A DNA stretch of 64,000 bases from a virus. The stretch spans positions 1 to 64,000 of IMG/VR virus record IMGVR_UViG_3300030117_007501; one strand, written 5' to 3'. Both the position numbers and the translations under genes were made by a program. Shown here piece after piece: positions 35,115-42,747 of this stretch. The notes under the pieces are model-generated. The model saw only the letters and a list, made by a program, of their open reading frames with translations, did not search any database and was not told where the DNA came from. Each line of letters begins with the position of its first letter. Position 1 is the stretch's first letter.

Positions 35115-35327
35115 TTGTTTAGTAACGCAAAGAGCCTCTATATTGAAAGCGCCAGTGGGGACGTAGAGGCTGTAGAAATTTATGAACATCACGGAAAAAT
35201 CATGGTAGAAATCGGGGATAGCTTTCGCATCTCCATTGATCCAGACGATGCTTTTGATATCGCTGATGCTCTGACGTTGGTTGCGAATGGAACTCAATCA
35301 CATGTTGGAGGGGAGTGGAATGTCTAG
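35115..35327 (+). CDS. Unknown small protein
   Basis: 70 residues from TTG, with AGGAGAAATTAA upstream. Acidic, strand-rich; contains IGDSFRISIDPDDAFD. No motif. Confidence 0.6.
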   Translation: MFSNAKSLYIESASGDVEAVEIYEHHGKIMVEIGDSFRISIDPDDAFDIADALTLVANGTQSHVGGEWNV

Positions 35328-35517
35328 AATGTACCTTTCAGGCCCGAAGGGTATGGAGCGTATAGCTCACTTTCCAACAGAAAAAATCAAGAACATAACA
35401 AAAGAGGAAGTATTCAAAAGGGTTAAGTGTCTGTTGGAGGACAACATAGACTTGACTTCTGGAAACGAATCTGATATAATTACAATTGCCAACGAAATCG
35501 CAGACATGTTTGAATAA
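35320..35517 (+). CDS. Unknown small protein
   Basis: 65 residues, opening MSRMYLSGPKGMERIAHFP. ATG chosen with GGAGGGGAG upstream; a promoter for the next operon lies inside its end. Confidence 0.6.
   Translation: MSRMYLSGPKGMERIAHFPTEKIKNITKEEVFKRVKCLLEDNIDLTSGNESDIITIANEIADMFE
35452..35480 (+). promoter_or_regulatory. Promoter inside a gene, before the R-M pair
   Basis: TTGACT, 17-base spacer, TATAAT, within the coding sequence of the gene before. Confidence 0.75.
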
Positions 35518-35537
35518 AACATAAGAAAGGTTTTAAA

Positions 35538-36293
35538 ATGAAGACTTATAATCAACTTGTTTCGTTTATGAGGACGAAGCAGTTTGCCATCGACGTGATG
35601 GCTTTGGTGGAGAGCGTTGTGGGTGATAACTTCAAGTCCCTTCGAAGGCTCGAACCGTCCATTAAGACTCTGAATGACTATGTTCAGCACGTGGAAGAGA
35701 ACAAGGGGCAGCAGACTGTCTTCCTGACTGTACGCTCGGCGTACGAATTCGAGTACGCCATTAAGAGGGTTTTGTCAGACAATGGTTTTGATACCGTGTC
35801 GAAGCTTCACAACGCACAAGAGCAGAAAAACGATTTCGGCGTCCGCGTGAGGGATAGGAGAGATGTCGTCTACTTTGAGGTGAAGACTAGCCAAAGTGAT
35901 AATGGCTGGACGGGCTCATCTCATTCGGAGGGCAGCGGAAAGATTGACAACTATGTTCTTGTCAACTATGAACTGGATAAGGATATGGACTTGCCGCCTC
36001 TGTCGACATCTGCAATACATGGGATGTTTAAGTCAGCTCACTTCTCAGTAGTTGATAGTTTTGATGTGGGATGGAAAGGGGAGGCAACAGACAAGAGCAG
36101 CTTCACCACAGCAAAGATTCACAAGTCACAGATACCAACTTATTCTAGCTATATTTCTCTCGGATCCGTGGAGCCTAAGAAGAAGTGGTGCAAGATTGTC
36201 AAAGAGTCTCTTGACAAGTATCGTGACAACAACAATAAGCTAATGAAAACCAATAACACAAACAAGGAGAAAATTAATGTCATTGCCGCTTAA
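35538..36293 (+). CDS. Putative type II restriction endonuclease
   Basis: 251 residues. A PD-(D/E)XK core is visible as NDFGV (D99) and YFEVKTSQ (E114, K116), followed by GWTGSSHS and GKIDNYVLV, as in several restriction enzymes. It overlaps by 17 bases a DNA methyltransferase, the arrangement of a restriction-modification pair. An alternative is an unrelated phage nuclease that cuts host DNA while the methyltransferase protects phage DNA. Recognition site unknown. Confidence 0.65.
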   Translation: MKTYNQLVSFMRTKQFAIDVMALVESVVGDNFKSLRRLEPSIKTLNDYVQHVEENKGQQTVFLTVRSAYEFEYAIKRVLSDNGFDTVSKLHNAQEQKNDFGVRVRDRRDVVYFEVKTSQSDNGWTGSSHSEGSGKIDNYVLVNYELDKDMDLPPLSTSAIHGMFKSAHFSVVDSFDVGWKGEATDKSSFTTAKIHKSQIPTYSSYISLGSVEPKKKWCKIVKESLDKYRDNNNKLMKTNNTNKEKINVIAA

Positions 36294-37536
36294 TAGTATT
36301 TTATGTGGAAACTCAGTTGAAAAGCTCAAGCTTCTGCCTGACGGCAGTGTCGACTTAACTGTTACTTCTCCACCCTATGACGACATTAGATTTTATTCAG
36401 ATGAGTTCACCGCTGCATTTAACAAGTCTGTTGACGACTTTGAAAATGAAAAAGAATACAAGAGGGCACTCTCTGCCTTCAAGAGGGAGAGGATTGCAGA
36501 AAAACTCACAGAGAATAATGGATATTCGTTTCCGTTCGAGGACATTGCAGACGAGCTTCATAGGGTGACTAAACCTGGAGGAGTTGTTGTCTGGGTTGTC
36601 GGCGACGCAGTTGACAAGGGCAGTGAGTCTGGGAGTTCTTTCCGACAAGCTTTGTATTTCAAGGACATTGGATTCAACATTCACGACACTATGATATACG
36701 AGAAGAATGGTACGGCTTTTCCGGCTAGAAGGGACGGAAATAGATACTCTCAGATTTTTGAGTACATGTTTGTTTTCACAAAGGGGAAGCCAAAGACTCA
36801 TAAGCTTGTGTGCGATAAGCCCAACAAGTGGACTGGATGGGGAAGCTTTAACGATAAGTTTAACTTTGACTCCATCGATGAAAGCCATACAGAGAAGGAG
36901 AAGGAGGAGTTGTATGGACTCATTCGGAAAGCTCTTAAGTCAATGGGGTACAAGGAGACGCAAGACGGAGTGACAATCGACGACGATGGTTTCGATTTTA
37001 GAAAAGTAGATTATTCTAAGTTGGGGCTCGGCATCTCCTCAATGAGGGGTAAGGACGGAAAACTAAAAAGCAGAGTACAAAAGCCAGTGCCAGAATTCTC
37101 ACCAAGAAACAACATCTGGAAGTACAACACGGGAAAGAACTTCTCAACAAAGGATAAGATTGCGTTCGAACACCCGGCAATCTACCCAGAAAAGTTGGTT
37201 GAGGATCACGTCCTAACTTGGACTGAGCCTGGAGACGTCGTGTTGGATCCTTTCGTGGGCTCTGGTACAACTACGAAGATGGCTCACTTGAATGGTAGAG
37301 ACTGGATTGGGATTGATATCTCTCAAAAGTATGCTGAACTGGCAAGAGAGAGAATGAAGATTGCAGAGAAGCTTAAGCAAGAAGGGTATGTGAGAGAGAT
37401 TGTCACCAGTAGTCAAGAAACGATTACCAGTGATGGAAAGCTATCTCACAAGGAAATCAGTTCAATGAACAAAAAGACAATGGTTGAGACAATGCTTAAG
37501 TGGCAAGATGAAATAGCCAATCTTAAAAAGAAATGA
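36277..37536 (+). CDS. DNA methyltransferase, probable N4-cytosine, beta class
   Basis: 419 residues. Motif IV TSPPY (30-34) precedes motif I DPFVGSGTT (324-332), the beta-class order; TSPPY is typical of N4-cytosine, sometimes N6-adenine, enzymes. Motif II-like IGIDIS follows. A central insert of about 100 residues may be the target-recognition domain. Partner of the gene before. Confidence 0.9.
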   Translation: MSLPLNSILCGNSVEKLKLLPDGSVDLTVTSPPYDDIRFYSDEFTAAFNKSVDDFENEKEYKRALSAFKRERIAEKLTENNGYSFPFEDIADELHRVTKPGGVVVWVVGDAVDKGSESGSSFRQALYFKDIGFNIHDTMIYEKNGTAFPARRDGNRYSQIFEYMFVFTKGKPKTHKLVCDKPNKWTGWGSFNDKFNFDSIDESHTEKEKEELYGLIRKALKSMGYKETQDGVTIDDDGFDFRKVDYSKLGLGISSMRGKDGKLKSRVQKPVPEFSPRNNIWKYNTGKNFSTKDKIAFEHPAIYPEKLVEDHVLTWTEPGDVVLDPFVGSGTTTKMAHLNGRDWIGIDISQKYAELARERMKIAEKLKQEGYVREIVTSSQETITSDGKLSHKEISSMNKKTMVETMLKWQDEIANLKKK

Positions 37537-37613
37537 CTCTTGATGACTACATTAGTGCTCTGGTGGTGGTTTCTTTAATATTGTTTCTGTATAGTTTTAG
37601 TGGGAGGATGTAG
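37533..37613 (+). CDS. Tiny one-helix membrane peptide
   Basis: 26 residues; hydrophobic helix ALVVVSLILFLYSF. ATGA overlap with the methyltransferase gene. Confidence 0.4.
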   Translation: MTLDDYISALVVVSLILFLYSFSGRM

Positions 37614-37616
37614 AAA

Positions 37617-38180
37617 ATGAGGCGCTGCCGAACAGAGGAAATGTGGAACGCGATAACGCACTCTTTTGGTTTAGGCATGTGCCTGTCTTTCTTCATGGTG
37701 GGAGACATCCAGACAAGAGTCATTACATCGATGCTATGTCTTACGTATTTGTTTTCGGTGTTGTATCACGGCACAGAGAAACAGTCAATAAAAAATACAT
37801 TTAGAATGATGGACATGGCTTCGATACATGCCACCATAGCATGCACTTCTGTCTCATATCTGATTATTGGCGACGCTGGTATCTTTCCGGCGATAGTGTG
37901 CCTTGTAGCCGGCGCAGCTGGAAGCCAGTTCGTAATAGCGAGCTATGGAACTACTTTCTTGGAAAGGACTGCCGTATTTTCGTTTGTAGCAAATGGTGTC
38001 TTGTGCTTGATGCTGATTGTCTTTTGTACATCATCGTTGTCTCCATACTTTGTTGTTGGATCCGTAGTGTACCTGTTGGGTTTGCGATTCTATGTACATG
38101 ATTACATAAGATTCTACCATACTGTGTGGCATGTTTTTGTATTGGTTGCGTCACTTATACATGTGCTCGGTACTATGTAA
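37617..38180 (+). CDS. HlyIII/PAQR-family membrane protein
   Basis: 187 residues, about seven helices. EEMWNAITHSFG, SVLYHG, MMDMASIH and the last-helix HTVWHVFVLVASLIH carry the Ser, Asp and three His pattern of hemolysin III proteins, a metal-dependent membrane family. AGGATGTAGAAA precedes ATG. Unusual in a phage; might alter the envelope or aid lysis (inference). Confidence 0.88.
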   Translation: MRRCRTEEMWNAITHSFGLGMCLSFFMVGDIQTRVITSMLCLTYLFSVLYHGTEKQSIKNTFRMMDMASIHATIACTSVSYLIIGDAGIFPAIVCLVAGAAGSQFVIASYGTTFLERTAVFSFVANGVLCLMLIVFCTSSLSPYFVVGSVVYLLGLRFYVHDYIRFYHTVWHVFVLVASLIHVLGTM

Positions 38181-38183
38181 TGT

Positions 38184-38381
38184 ATGGAAGAGTACGAAAT
38201 AGGGGATTTGGTAGTCTCGTATCTGTTCAACACGTCTATGCTTGAACCGGAGCTGTTGCAGTTTGGAGTCATAGTCAACGTCAATAGAAATCTCAGAGAC
38301 ATTATGGTTCTTGACAATGCTGGATACAAGAGATGGTACCCCTGTAGACGCTGGCGCATCTTAAGGAAGAAGAACACGTGA
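38184..38381 (+). CDS. KVGD-family small protein
   Basis: 65 residues: EYEIGDLVVSYL, QFGVIVNVN, ending basic. Family member with a four-residue lead-in. Confidence 0.66.
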   Translation: MEEYEIGDLVVSYLFNTSMLEPELLQFGVIVNVNRNLRDIMVLDNAGYKRWYPCRRWRILRKKNT

Positions 38382-38467
38382 TGGATTTTTTGATATCGTA
38401 CGGACTGACGTTAGCTTTGTTAGTTCTGCTCGGAGAACTCTTTTTTGGTGTGTCAAAAAAGTCTTGA
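38381..38467 (+). CDS. Tiny one-helix membrane peptide
   Basis: 28 residues: LTLALLVLLGELFFGV helix, short basic tail. Starts on the last base of the previous gene; its stop codon is part of the next -35 box. Confidence 0.4.
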   Translation: MDFLISYGLTLALLVLLGELFFGVSKKS

Positions 38468-38492
38468 CAATTTAAAAAAAATCATTTAAGAT
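38464..38492 (+). promoter_or_regulatory. uvsE promoter
   Basis: TTGACA, 17-base spacer, TAAGAT. Confidence 0.72.
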
Positions 38493-38516
38493 AATAAAAA
38501 AGTTTGGAGATTTCAT

Positions 38517-39443
38517 ATGAATTTTGGGTATGCATGTATCAACATGACGTTATCTGACTGTCCAAAGTCAAAGAGAGTAACGACAAACCGTTCGATGGTA
38601 AAGCGCACTTTCTTGTCGCGCGGGCTTCAATATGCTTCTGAGCTGGCATTGCAAAACGCAAAAGACTTGCTCAAAATACTAGAGTGGAATGAGAAAAACA
38701 ATATCAAGTTTTTTCGTATGTCGTCAGACATGTTCCCGTGGGCATCTGAGTACAGACTGTCTGACTTGCCAGACTACCATGACATAGCATACCATCTCGA
38801 CGTTGCTGGTGCATATGCGACTCGTAACGGACATAGGATTACTTGTCATCCCGGCCCATTCAATGTGCTCGGCTCCCCCCGCGCGGAAGTTGTAGAGAAA
38901 ACCATTCGTGAGCTGGAGTTGCACTCAGAAATCTTTGACTTGATGGGCTTCTATGATGCGACACCATACAACAAGATAAACATTCATGTCGGCGGCACTT
39001 ATGGCGGCGACTTTGGCAACACTGCCCTCCGCTGGTGCGAGAATTACTTAAGACTGTCTCCCAATTGTCAGAACCGACTGACACTGGAGAATGACGATAA
39101 GTCCAGCATGTGGAGTGTTAGAGACATCTATGACAGAATCTATAAGGTTGTTGGTGTGCCAATTGTGTTTGATTACCACCATCACAGATTTTGTACCGGT
39201 GGACAGACAGAAGAAGAGGCACTAAAGTTGGCAGCTTCTACGTGGAAGGGTGTCAAGCCTGTTGTGCATTTGTCAGAGTCTCGTGCTCTTGAGTTCGACG
39301 ACGCAACAATTCGTCCTCAAGCTCATTCAGATTTTATTAACAATCCTATAAAAAACTATGGACAAGAGCATGATATTATGTTAGAATGTAAGAAAAAAGA
39401 GTTAGCCCTTCTAAGGTACAGAAAGATAATGGAGAACTTATAA
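38517..39443 (+). CDS. uvsE: UV damage endonuclease (UvdE family)
   Basis: TIM-barrel nuclease that nicks 5' to UV photoproducts, 308 residues. Opening FGYACINMTL, then RMSSDMFPW, a metal-binding NIHVGG, LENDD and FDYHHHRF match UvdE order. A DNA-repair gene suited to a phage exposed to light. Ribosome site TTGGAGATT. Confidence 0.95.
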   Translation: MNFGYACINMTLSDCPKSKRVTTNRSMVKRTFLSRGLQYASELALQNAKDLLKILEWNEKNNIKFFRMSSDMFPWASEYRLSDLPDYHDIAYHLDVAGAYATRNGHRITCHPGPFNVLGSPRAEVVEKTIRELELHSEIFDLMGFYDATPYNKINIHVGGTYGGDFGNTALRWCENYLRLSPNCQNRLTLENDDKSSMWSVRDIYDRIYKVVGVPIVFDYHHHRFCTGGQTEEEALKLAASTWKGVKPVVHLSESRALEFDDATIRPQAHSDFINNPIKNYGQEHDIMLECKKKELALLRYRKIMENL

Positions 39444-39664
39444 TGAATGTAGGAGACATGGTTCGTGCCCCAACCCCAGAGGGATGGAACGGATTTCCTT
39501 TGGAAAAGAATTACTATGGATGGGAAGGCAAGGTGGGCATACTCTTAAAGTTTGAAGACGCCTACGGAAAAAAGAATAGTCGCGCAAAGGTTCTCATCAG
39601 TGAAACAGGGCAAGTGTGTACTTTTGTAACTAACACTTTAACTGTGATTCAAAAAGCAGTATAA
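39443..39664 (+). CDS. KVGD-family small protein
   Basis: 73 residues: MNVGDMVRAPT, KVGILLKFE and a TLTVIQKAV tail. Overlaps uvsE by one base (TAATG); a tRNA promoter lies in its 3' end. Confidence 0.68.
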   Translation: MNVGDMVRAPTPEGWNGFPLEKNYYGWEGKVGILLKFEDAYGKKNSRAKVLISETGQVCTFVTNTLTVIQKAV

Positions 39665-39665
39665 T
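39638..39665 (+). promoter_or_regulatory. tRNA promoter
   Basis: TTAACT, 16-base spacer, TATAAT; about 8 bases before the tRNA-Arg 5' end. Confidence 0.6.
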
Positions 39666-39673
39666 ATAGTAGA

Positions 39674-39750
<77 letters not shown>

Positions 39751-39752
39751 AT

Positions 39753-39825
39753 GCTGGCGTAGCTCAATTGGCAGAGCAGCTGATTTGTAATCAGCAGGTT
39801 GAGAGTTCGAGTCTCTCCGTCAGCT
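39753..39825 (+). tRNA. tRNA-Thr (anticodon TGT)
   Basis: Acceptor GCTGGCG pairs with CGTCAGC, anticodon loop TTTGTAA, T loop TTCGAGT; CCA not encoded. Reads ACA. Two bases after tRNA-Arg, probably cotranscribed. Confidence 0.94.
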
Positions 39826-39840
39826 TAGAGATGTTTTTTG

Positions 39841-40032
39841 ATGATGTGTGAATTTGAAATAGGTGATTTGGTTCAGTTCAAGAACAACAAAGCACAAGTT
39901 GGTTTGATAATCGAAATCAGAGATTCTGCCGATAGCACGTTTCAACATCCATACGCCATCATTCTCTGGGCAAACACAGGTAAAAAATCAATTGAATTTA
40001 CTTCGGAGTTAACCTATGCTGAAAAAAGGTGA
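39841..40032 (+). CDS. KVGD-family small protein
   Basis: 63 residues: CEFEIGDLVQFK, QVGLIIEI, IEFTSEL. First of a run of small family genes after the tRNAs. A second ATG one codon on is equally possible. Confidence 0.66.
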   Translation: MMCEFEIGDLVQFKNNKAQVGLIIEIRDSADSTFQHPYAIILWANTGKKSIEFTSELTYAEKR

Positions 40033-40201
40033 TAAAGTTAGAATATATGATACCAACACCCACACTGAATGTTGTTATGGGGAGGGTGAAATACTCAGAG
40101 TCTTAACTAGAAAAAAGAGTAAGGCTTATAAACTATTGCACAAGGGACAAGTCCTTGTTTTAGATGAGAGGTTTTGGAGTTTAGAGAAATGCAAAAGTTA
40201 A
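40016..40201 (+). CDS. KVGD-family small protein
   Basis: 61 residues: MLKKGDKVRIYD, GEGEILRVL, LDERFWSLE. Overlaps the preceding gene by 17 bases. Confidence 0.64.
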   Translation: MLKKGDKVRIYDTNTHTECCYGEGEILRVLTRKKSKAYKLLHKGQVLVLDERFWSLEKCKS

Positions 40202-40383
40202 AAGTATTGAAACCAGGAGACTTGGTTGTTCATCGACACAAGAAACTTAAGCATGGAGTGCTGATATCTGTGGACTCTCAACCCATTTTCGATGGCTCTG
40301 ATTGCGTGTGTCAAGTTCTCTTTGCGGGCAGTTCGCAATCAGTGCCAGCGTTGTTCTCGAACTTGGTAAGGTTCAACTCGTGA
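40189..40383 (+). CDS. KVGD-family small protein
   Basis: 64 residues: LKPGDLVVHR, KHGVLISVD, and a variable C-terminal half. ATG overlaps the gene before by 13 bases. Confidence 0.64.
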   Translation: MQKLKVLKPGDLVVHRHKKLKHGVLISVDSQPIFDGSDCVCQVLFAGSSQSVPALFSNLVRFNS

Positions 40384-40580
40384 AAATTGGCGACTTAGTG
40401 ACGCTCTCTGCGTATGGCAAAAGCCTCAAGATGTTTGAGTGCATAGATAGGGACGACGTAGGGTTGATATATCACATGAATCTCAGTAGCTTCTTTGTAA
40501 GGTGGTGCAAGTCTGGCAAGCGCACATGGAAAGAGAGATTAGTCCGAAAAGATGTCAAATATGCAAAAAAGACATTTTGA
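40380..40580 (+). CDS. KVGD-family small protein
   Basis: 66 residues from GTG: MKIGDLVTLS, DVGLIYHMN, a basic C-terminus. The open frame extends upstream but the overlap pattern supports the GTG at the KIGD motif. Confidence 0.64.
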   Translation: MKIGDLVTLSAYGKSLKMFECIDRDDVGLIYHMNLSSFFVRWCKSGKRTWKERLVRKDVKYAKKTF

Positions 40581-40827
40581 GATAGGCGATATGGTTCTCT
40601 TCGACTCTCCTCTGCTGCCTTATGACAAAAAAATGGGGGTGGTTGTCGACAAGATACACTACATGCAGGAAACTCACTATCTTGAAATGCCGGCACACGG
40701 ACATCTATCAGAAGAATTGTTGCACAGTCAAGAGTATAGTTGCTGTGTTCTCCTACTCGGCACCTCAGAGAAAATAATGGTTAGATCGAAATGGATAAAA
40801 CTCGTTTCCCCAGTCAAAAAAACTTGA
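40552..40827 (+). CDS. KVGD-family small protein
   Basis: 91 residues (88 from a later ATG): FEIGDMVLFD, MGVVVDKI, a longer variable middle, then IKLVSPVKKT; its stop overlaps the next -35. Confidence 0.64.
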   Translation: MSNMQKRHFEIGDMVLFDSPLLPYDKKMGVVVDKIHYMQETHYLEMPAHGHLSEELLHSQEYSCCVLLLGTSEKIMVRSKWIKLVSPVKKT

Positions 40828-40852
40828 CAATTCAAAAAAAATCTGATAAATT
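40824..40852 (+). promoter_or_regulatory. Promoter before the first array
   Basis: TTGACA, 17-base spacer, TAAATT. It would drive genes to 43110 as a single transcript. Confidence 0.7.
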
Positions 40853-40885
40853 ATAAAAACAATACAACTTCATCGGGAATAAAAA

Positions 40886-41107
40886 ATGATAAAGAAAGGC
40901 GATTATGTTTCGTATGGTAGCGAGTTTCGTGCCATTGTTGTTGGGCATCCTCACACCGTTGAGAGGTTTGATTCCAATGGTTATGGAGGCTTGTTCGTTC
41001 CCGTTGCGAAGGTGCTTATAGTGCACACCCGTCGCCTCGCCGATTCAAAGTTTATTGGCAAAGAGAAGATAGCAAATTTACGCTCGCTAAGAAGGCTAAA
41101 GGCGTGA
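40886..41107 (+). CDS. KVGD-family small protein
   Basis: 73 residues: MIKKGDYVSYG, RAIVVGHPH, basic tail LRSLRRLKA. First gene of the 40.9-43.1 kb transcript. Confidence 0.65.
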   Translation: MIKKGDYVSYGSEFRAIVVGHPHTVERFDSNGYGGLFVPVAKVLIVHTRRLADSKFIGKEKIANLRSLRRLKA

Positions 41108-41111
41108 AGCT

Positions 41112-41309
41112 ATGGGCGTGTACATGAGAGAGTCAGAGTTGCAAGTAGGCATGCTCATCCTGTACAACGGAGATCCTGCACTGGTGGTTAAGACATCCAG
41201 TGTGTGGGATGGTATGCTAACGCTCTTGAAGCGCGACGGAACCACAGCATACATTAATTCTCTATACATCAAGAGGGATTGGGTGCTTGGAAAAAATAAC
41301 AAAAAATGA
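41112..41309 (+). CDS. KVGD-like small protein
   Basis: 65 residues: LQVGMLILYNGD, LVVKTSSV, TTAYINSLYI. The GD is replaced by GM; divergent. Confidence 0.58.
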   Translation: MGVYMRESELQVGMLILYNGDPALVVKTSSVWDGMLTLLKRDGTTAYINSLYIKRDWVLGKNNKK

Positions 41310-41473
41310 AACAGGGAGACTTGGTTAGATATATAGATGCAGTATCTCAACTTTTTGGCTTGGATGGCATCTACATTGTAAGAAGAGTCGAGCTTAAAAA
41401 TGATTGGGTGTTCGTCTATGGAGTCGACGTGCCAATCCAAATACAGGTTATGGAGGTTATAAGTGAGGCTTAA
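41306..41473 (+). CDS. KVGD-family small protein ending ISEA
   Basis: 55 residues, start MKQGDLVRYI and end MEVISEA, the same C-terminal word as the array genes. ATGA overlap. The junction it forms with the next gene is decayed: GTGAGGCTTAAG in place of GTGAAAGTCGGTGA, giving a lipoprotein start instead of MKVGD. Confidence 0.62.
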   Translation: MKQGDLVRYIDAVSQLFGLDGIYIVRRVELKNDWVFVYGVDVPIQIQVMEVISEA

Positions 41474-41699
41474 GTTATTTTTCGTGGTACTCGCGAGTAT
41501 CGTCTTGTGTGGTTGTCCAGTAGAAGAAAACCTCTCTTCTTGCAGAAGAGTGATGGTGTGCGAGCAAGAAAAAGAAATGTATTGCGACAAGGCATTGAAC
41601 GGTTGCGGTGAGGACTGTCACTATTATGTGATGGAGAGCTGTTGGGAGAAGTGCGATGAAGGTGGGAGACTTGGTGAGGTGGGCGCCATCGTGCATTGA
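41463..41699 (+). CDS. Small cysteine-rich lipoprotein inside the array
   Basis: 78 residues. Signal peptide with lipobox LCGC (C17); mature part has eight further cysteines. GTG start sits where an array gene would begin, so the lipoprotein appears to have been inserted at a junction. Followed by the next array gene within its end. Confidence 0.66.
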   Translation: MRLKLFFVVLASIVLCGCPVEENLSSCRRVMVCEQEKEMYCDKALNGCGEDCHYYVMESCWEKCDEGGRLGEVGAIVH

Positions 41700-41847
41700 C
41701 GAGAGCGCATGGGAGAAATGGGTGGGAGTGATTGTAAGTATGCCGAAAGAAACTCCCCAAAGAGCTAGAGTCCTCTGGAACAAAGAAGGGGCGTTAGTAA
41801 CCCTTAGTTTTAAAAGAGACATGGAGGTAGTCAATGAAAGTCGGTGA
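41656..41847 (+). CDS. KVGD array gene A1
   Basis: 63 residues: MKVGDLVRWAPS, VGVIVSMP, RVLWNKEG and the end MEVVNESR. Its last bases give the next start. Overlaps the lipoprotein gene by 44 bases in another frame. Confidence 0.7.
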   Translation: MKVGDLVRWAPSCIDESAWEKWVGVIVSMPKETPQRARVLWNKEGALVTLSFKRDMEVVNESR

Positions 41848-42043
41848 CTTAGTGAAGTTCGACCGTATTAACGGCCACACCCGCGATATCAATGACAAAG
41901 TGGCTCTCTATCTGGGTGAGGCTTTCATTCATCGCTACGACGGCGATGTCATCCAGAACCACAAGGTTCTGTTGCTTGGAGAATCAACGCCGAGAATCAT
42001 TGACGTTGGCTTGCTTAGGTGGATGAGGAGATACCCAGAATGA
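41834..42043 (+). CDS. KVGD array gene A2
   Basis: 69 residues: MKVGDLVKFDR, KVALYLGEAF, HKVLLLG, ending RRYPE instead of ISESR. The ATG lies in the dual-coding junction. Confidence 0.7.
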   Translation: MKVGDLVKFDRINGHTRDINDKVALYLGEAFIHRYDGDVIQNHKVLLLGESTPRIIDVGLLRWMRRYPE

Positions 42044-42219
42044 AAGTCGGTGATTTAATAGCAGATAAAGAGTACACTGAAGATGTTGGCATCATTGTCT
42101 ATAAAGATGAGCATGGCGATGTTAATGCCTATAGGGTACTAACTCCCCAAGGTAAGCTGGATTATTTTTCAAAAGATTACATTGAAAATGACTGTGAGGT
42201 AATCAGTGAAAGTCGGTGA
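42040..42219 (+). CDS. KVGD array gene A3
   Basis: 59 residues: MKVGDLIADK, DVGIIVYKD, YRVLTPQG, ending CEVISESR. ATG overlaps the stop of A2 (ATGA); extension upstream by seven codons is possible but not preferred. Confidence 0.7.
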   Translation: MKVGDLIADKEYTEDVGIIVYKDEHGDVNAYRVLTPQGKLDYFSKDYIENDCEVISESR

Positions 42220-42385
42220 TTTAGTGATGACTCCTCGGTATGGAACGTGGTATATTATCGTCGCAAAGCGTGAAGATCTTTCATCTTCTCACGGAGGACA
42301 AGTGTTCGACATTGTATCTACTGACTTAACGTATAGACAAGTGTTAAACGAAAGATTCTTGGAGGTGATAAGTGAAAGTCGGTGA
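42206..42385 (+). CDS. KVGD array gene A4
   Basis: 59 residues from GTG: MKVGDLVMTPR, WYIIVAKRE, ending LEVISESR. Both ends lie in full junction words, making this the clearest cassette. Confidence 0.72.
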   Translation: MKVGDLVMTPRYGTWYIIVAKREDLSSSHGGQVFDIVSTDLTYRQVLNERFLEVISESR

Positions 42386-42575
42386 TATTATTAAGTTAAC
42401 TCGGGGCACATATAATCACTTCAAACTGAAAAGTTATGTGGCTACCTTAATTAAAAAGCTACCAAGGGACGACGAATACGAATATGATTGGCTAGTCCTT
42501 GCTGACGGAAAATTCATCGCTCTCGGTAGACAAATAGAGTACAATGGTGCGGAGGTAATCAGTGAAAGTCGGTGA
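42372..42575 (+). CDS. KVGD array gene A5
   Basis: 67 residues from GTG: MKVGDIIKLTR, YVATLIKKL, WLVLADGK, ending AEVISESR. Both ends in junction words. Confidence 0.72.
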   Translation: MKVGDIIKLTRGTYNHFKLKSYVATLIKKLPRDDEYEYDWLVLADGKFIALGRQIEYNGAEVISESR

Positions 42576-42747
42576 TTTGGTAAAATATAACAATACCGCT
42601 TATCAATCAGAAGAAGTCGGTATCATTCTACAGAGGGACTCACTATATGACGAGGGTCGTCCACCTTATTCTTATAGGGTTCTTTGGAGAGATCATAACG
42701 AATCCAAGAGAAACTGGTACGGTTATGATGAGTTGAGAAAGCTGTGA
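42562..42747 (+). CDS. KVGD array gene A6
   Basis: 61 residues from GTG: MKVGDLVKYNN, EVGIILQRD, YRVLWRDHN, ending ELRKL; the ISESR end is lost and only the downstream start remains. Confidence 0.7.
   Translation: MKVGDLVKYNNTAYQSEEVGIILQRDSLYDEGRPPYSYRVLWRDHNESKRNWYGYDELRKL

Noticed and set aside
35538-35590. Start MKTYNQLVSF of the restriction-like protein as a capsid-targeting sequence
   Set aside because: Resembles T4 MKTYQEF but no (L/I)-x-E follows, and its promoter is sigma-70-like.
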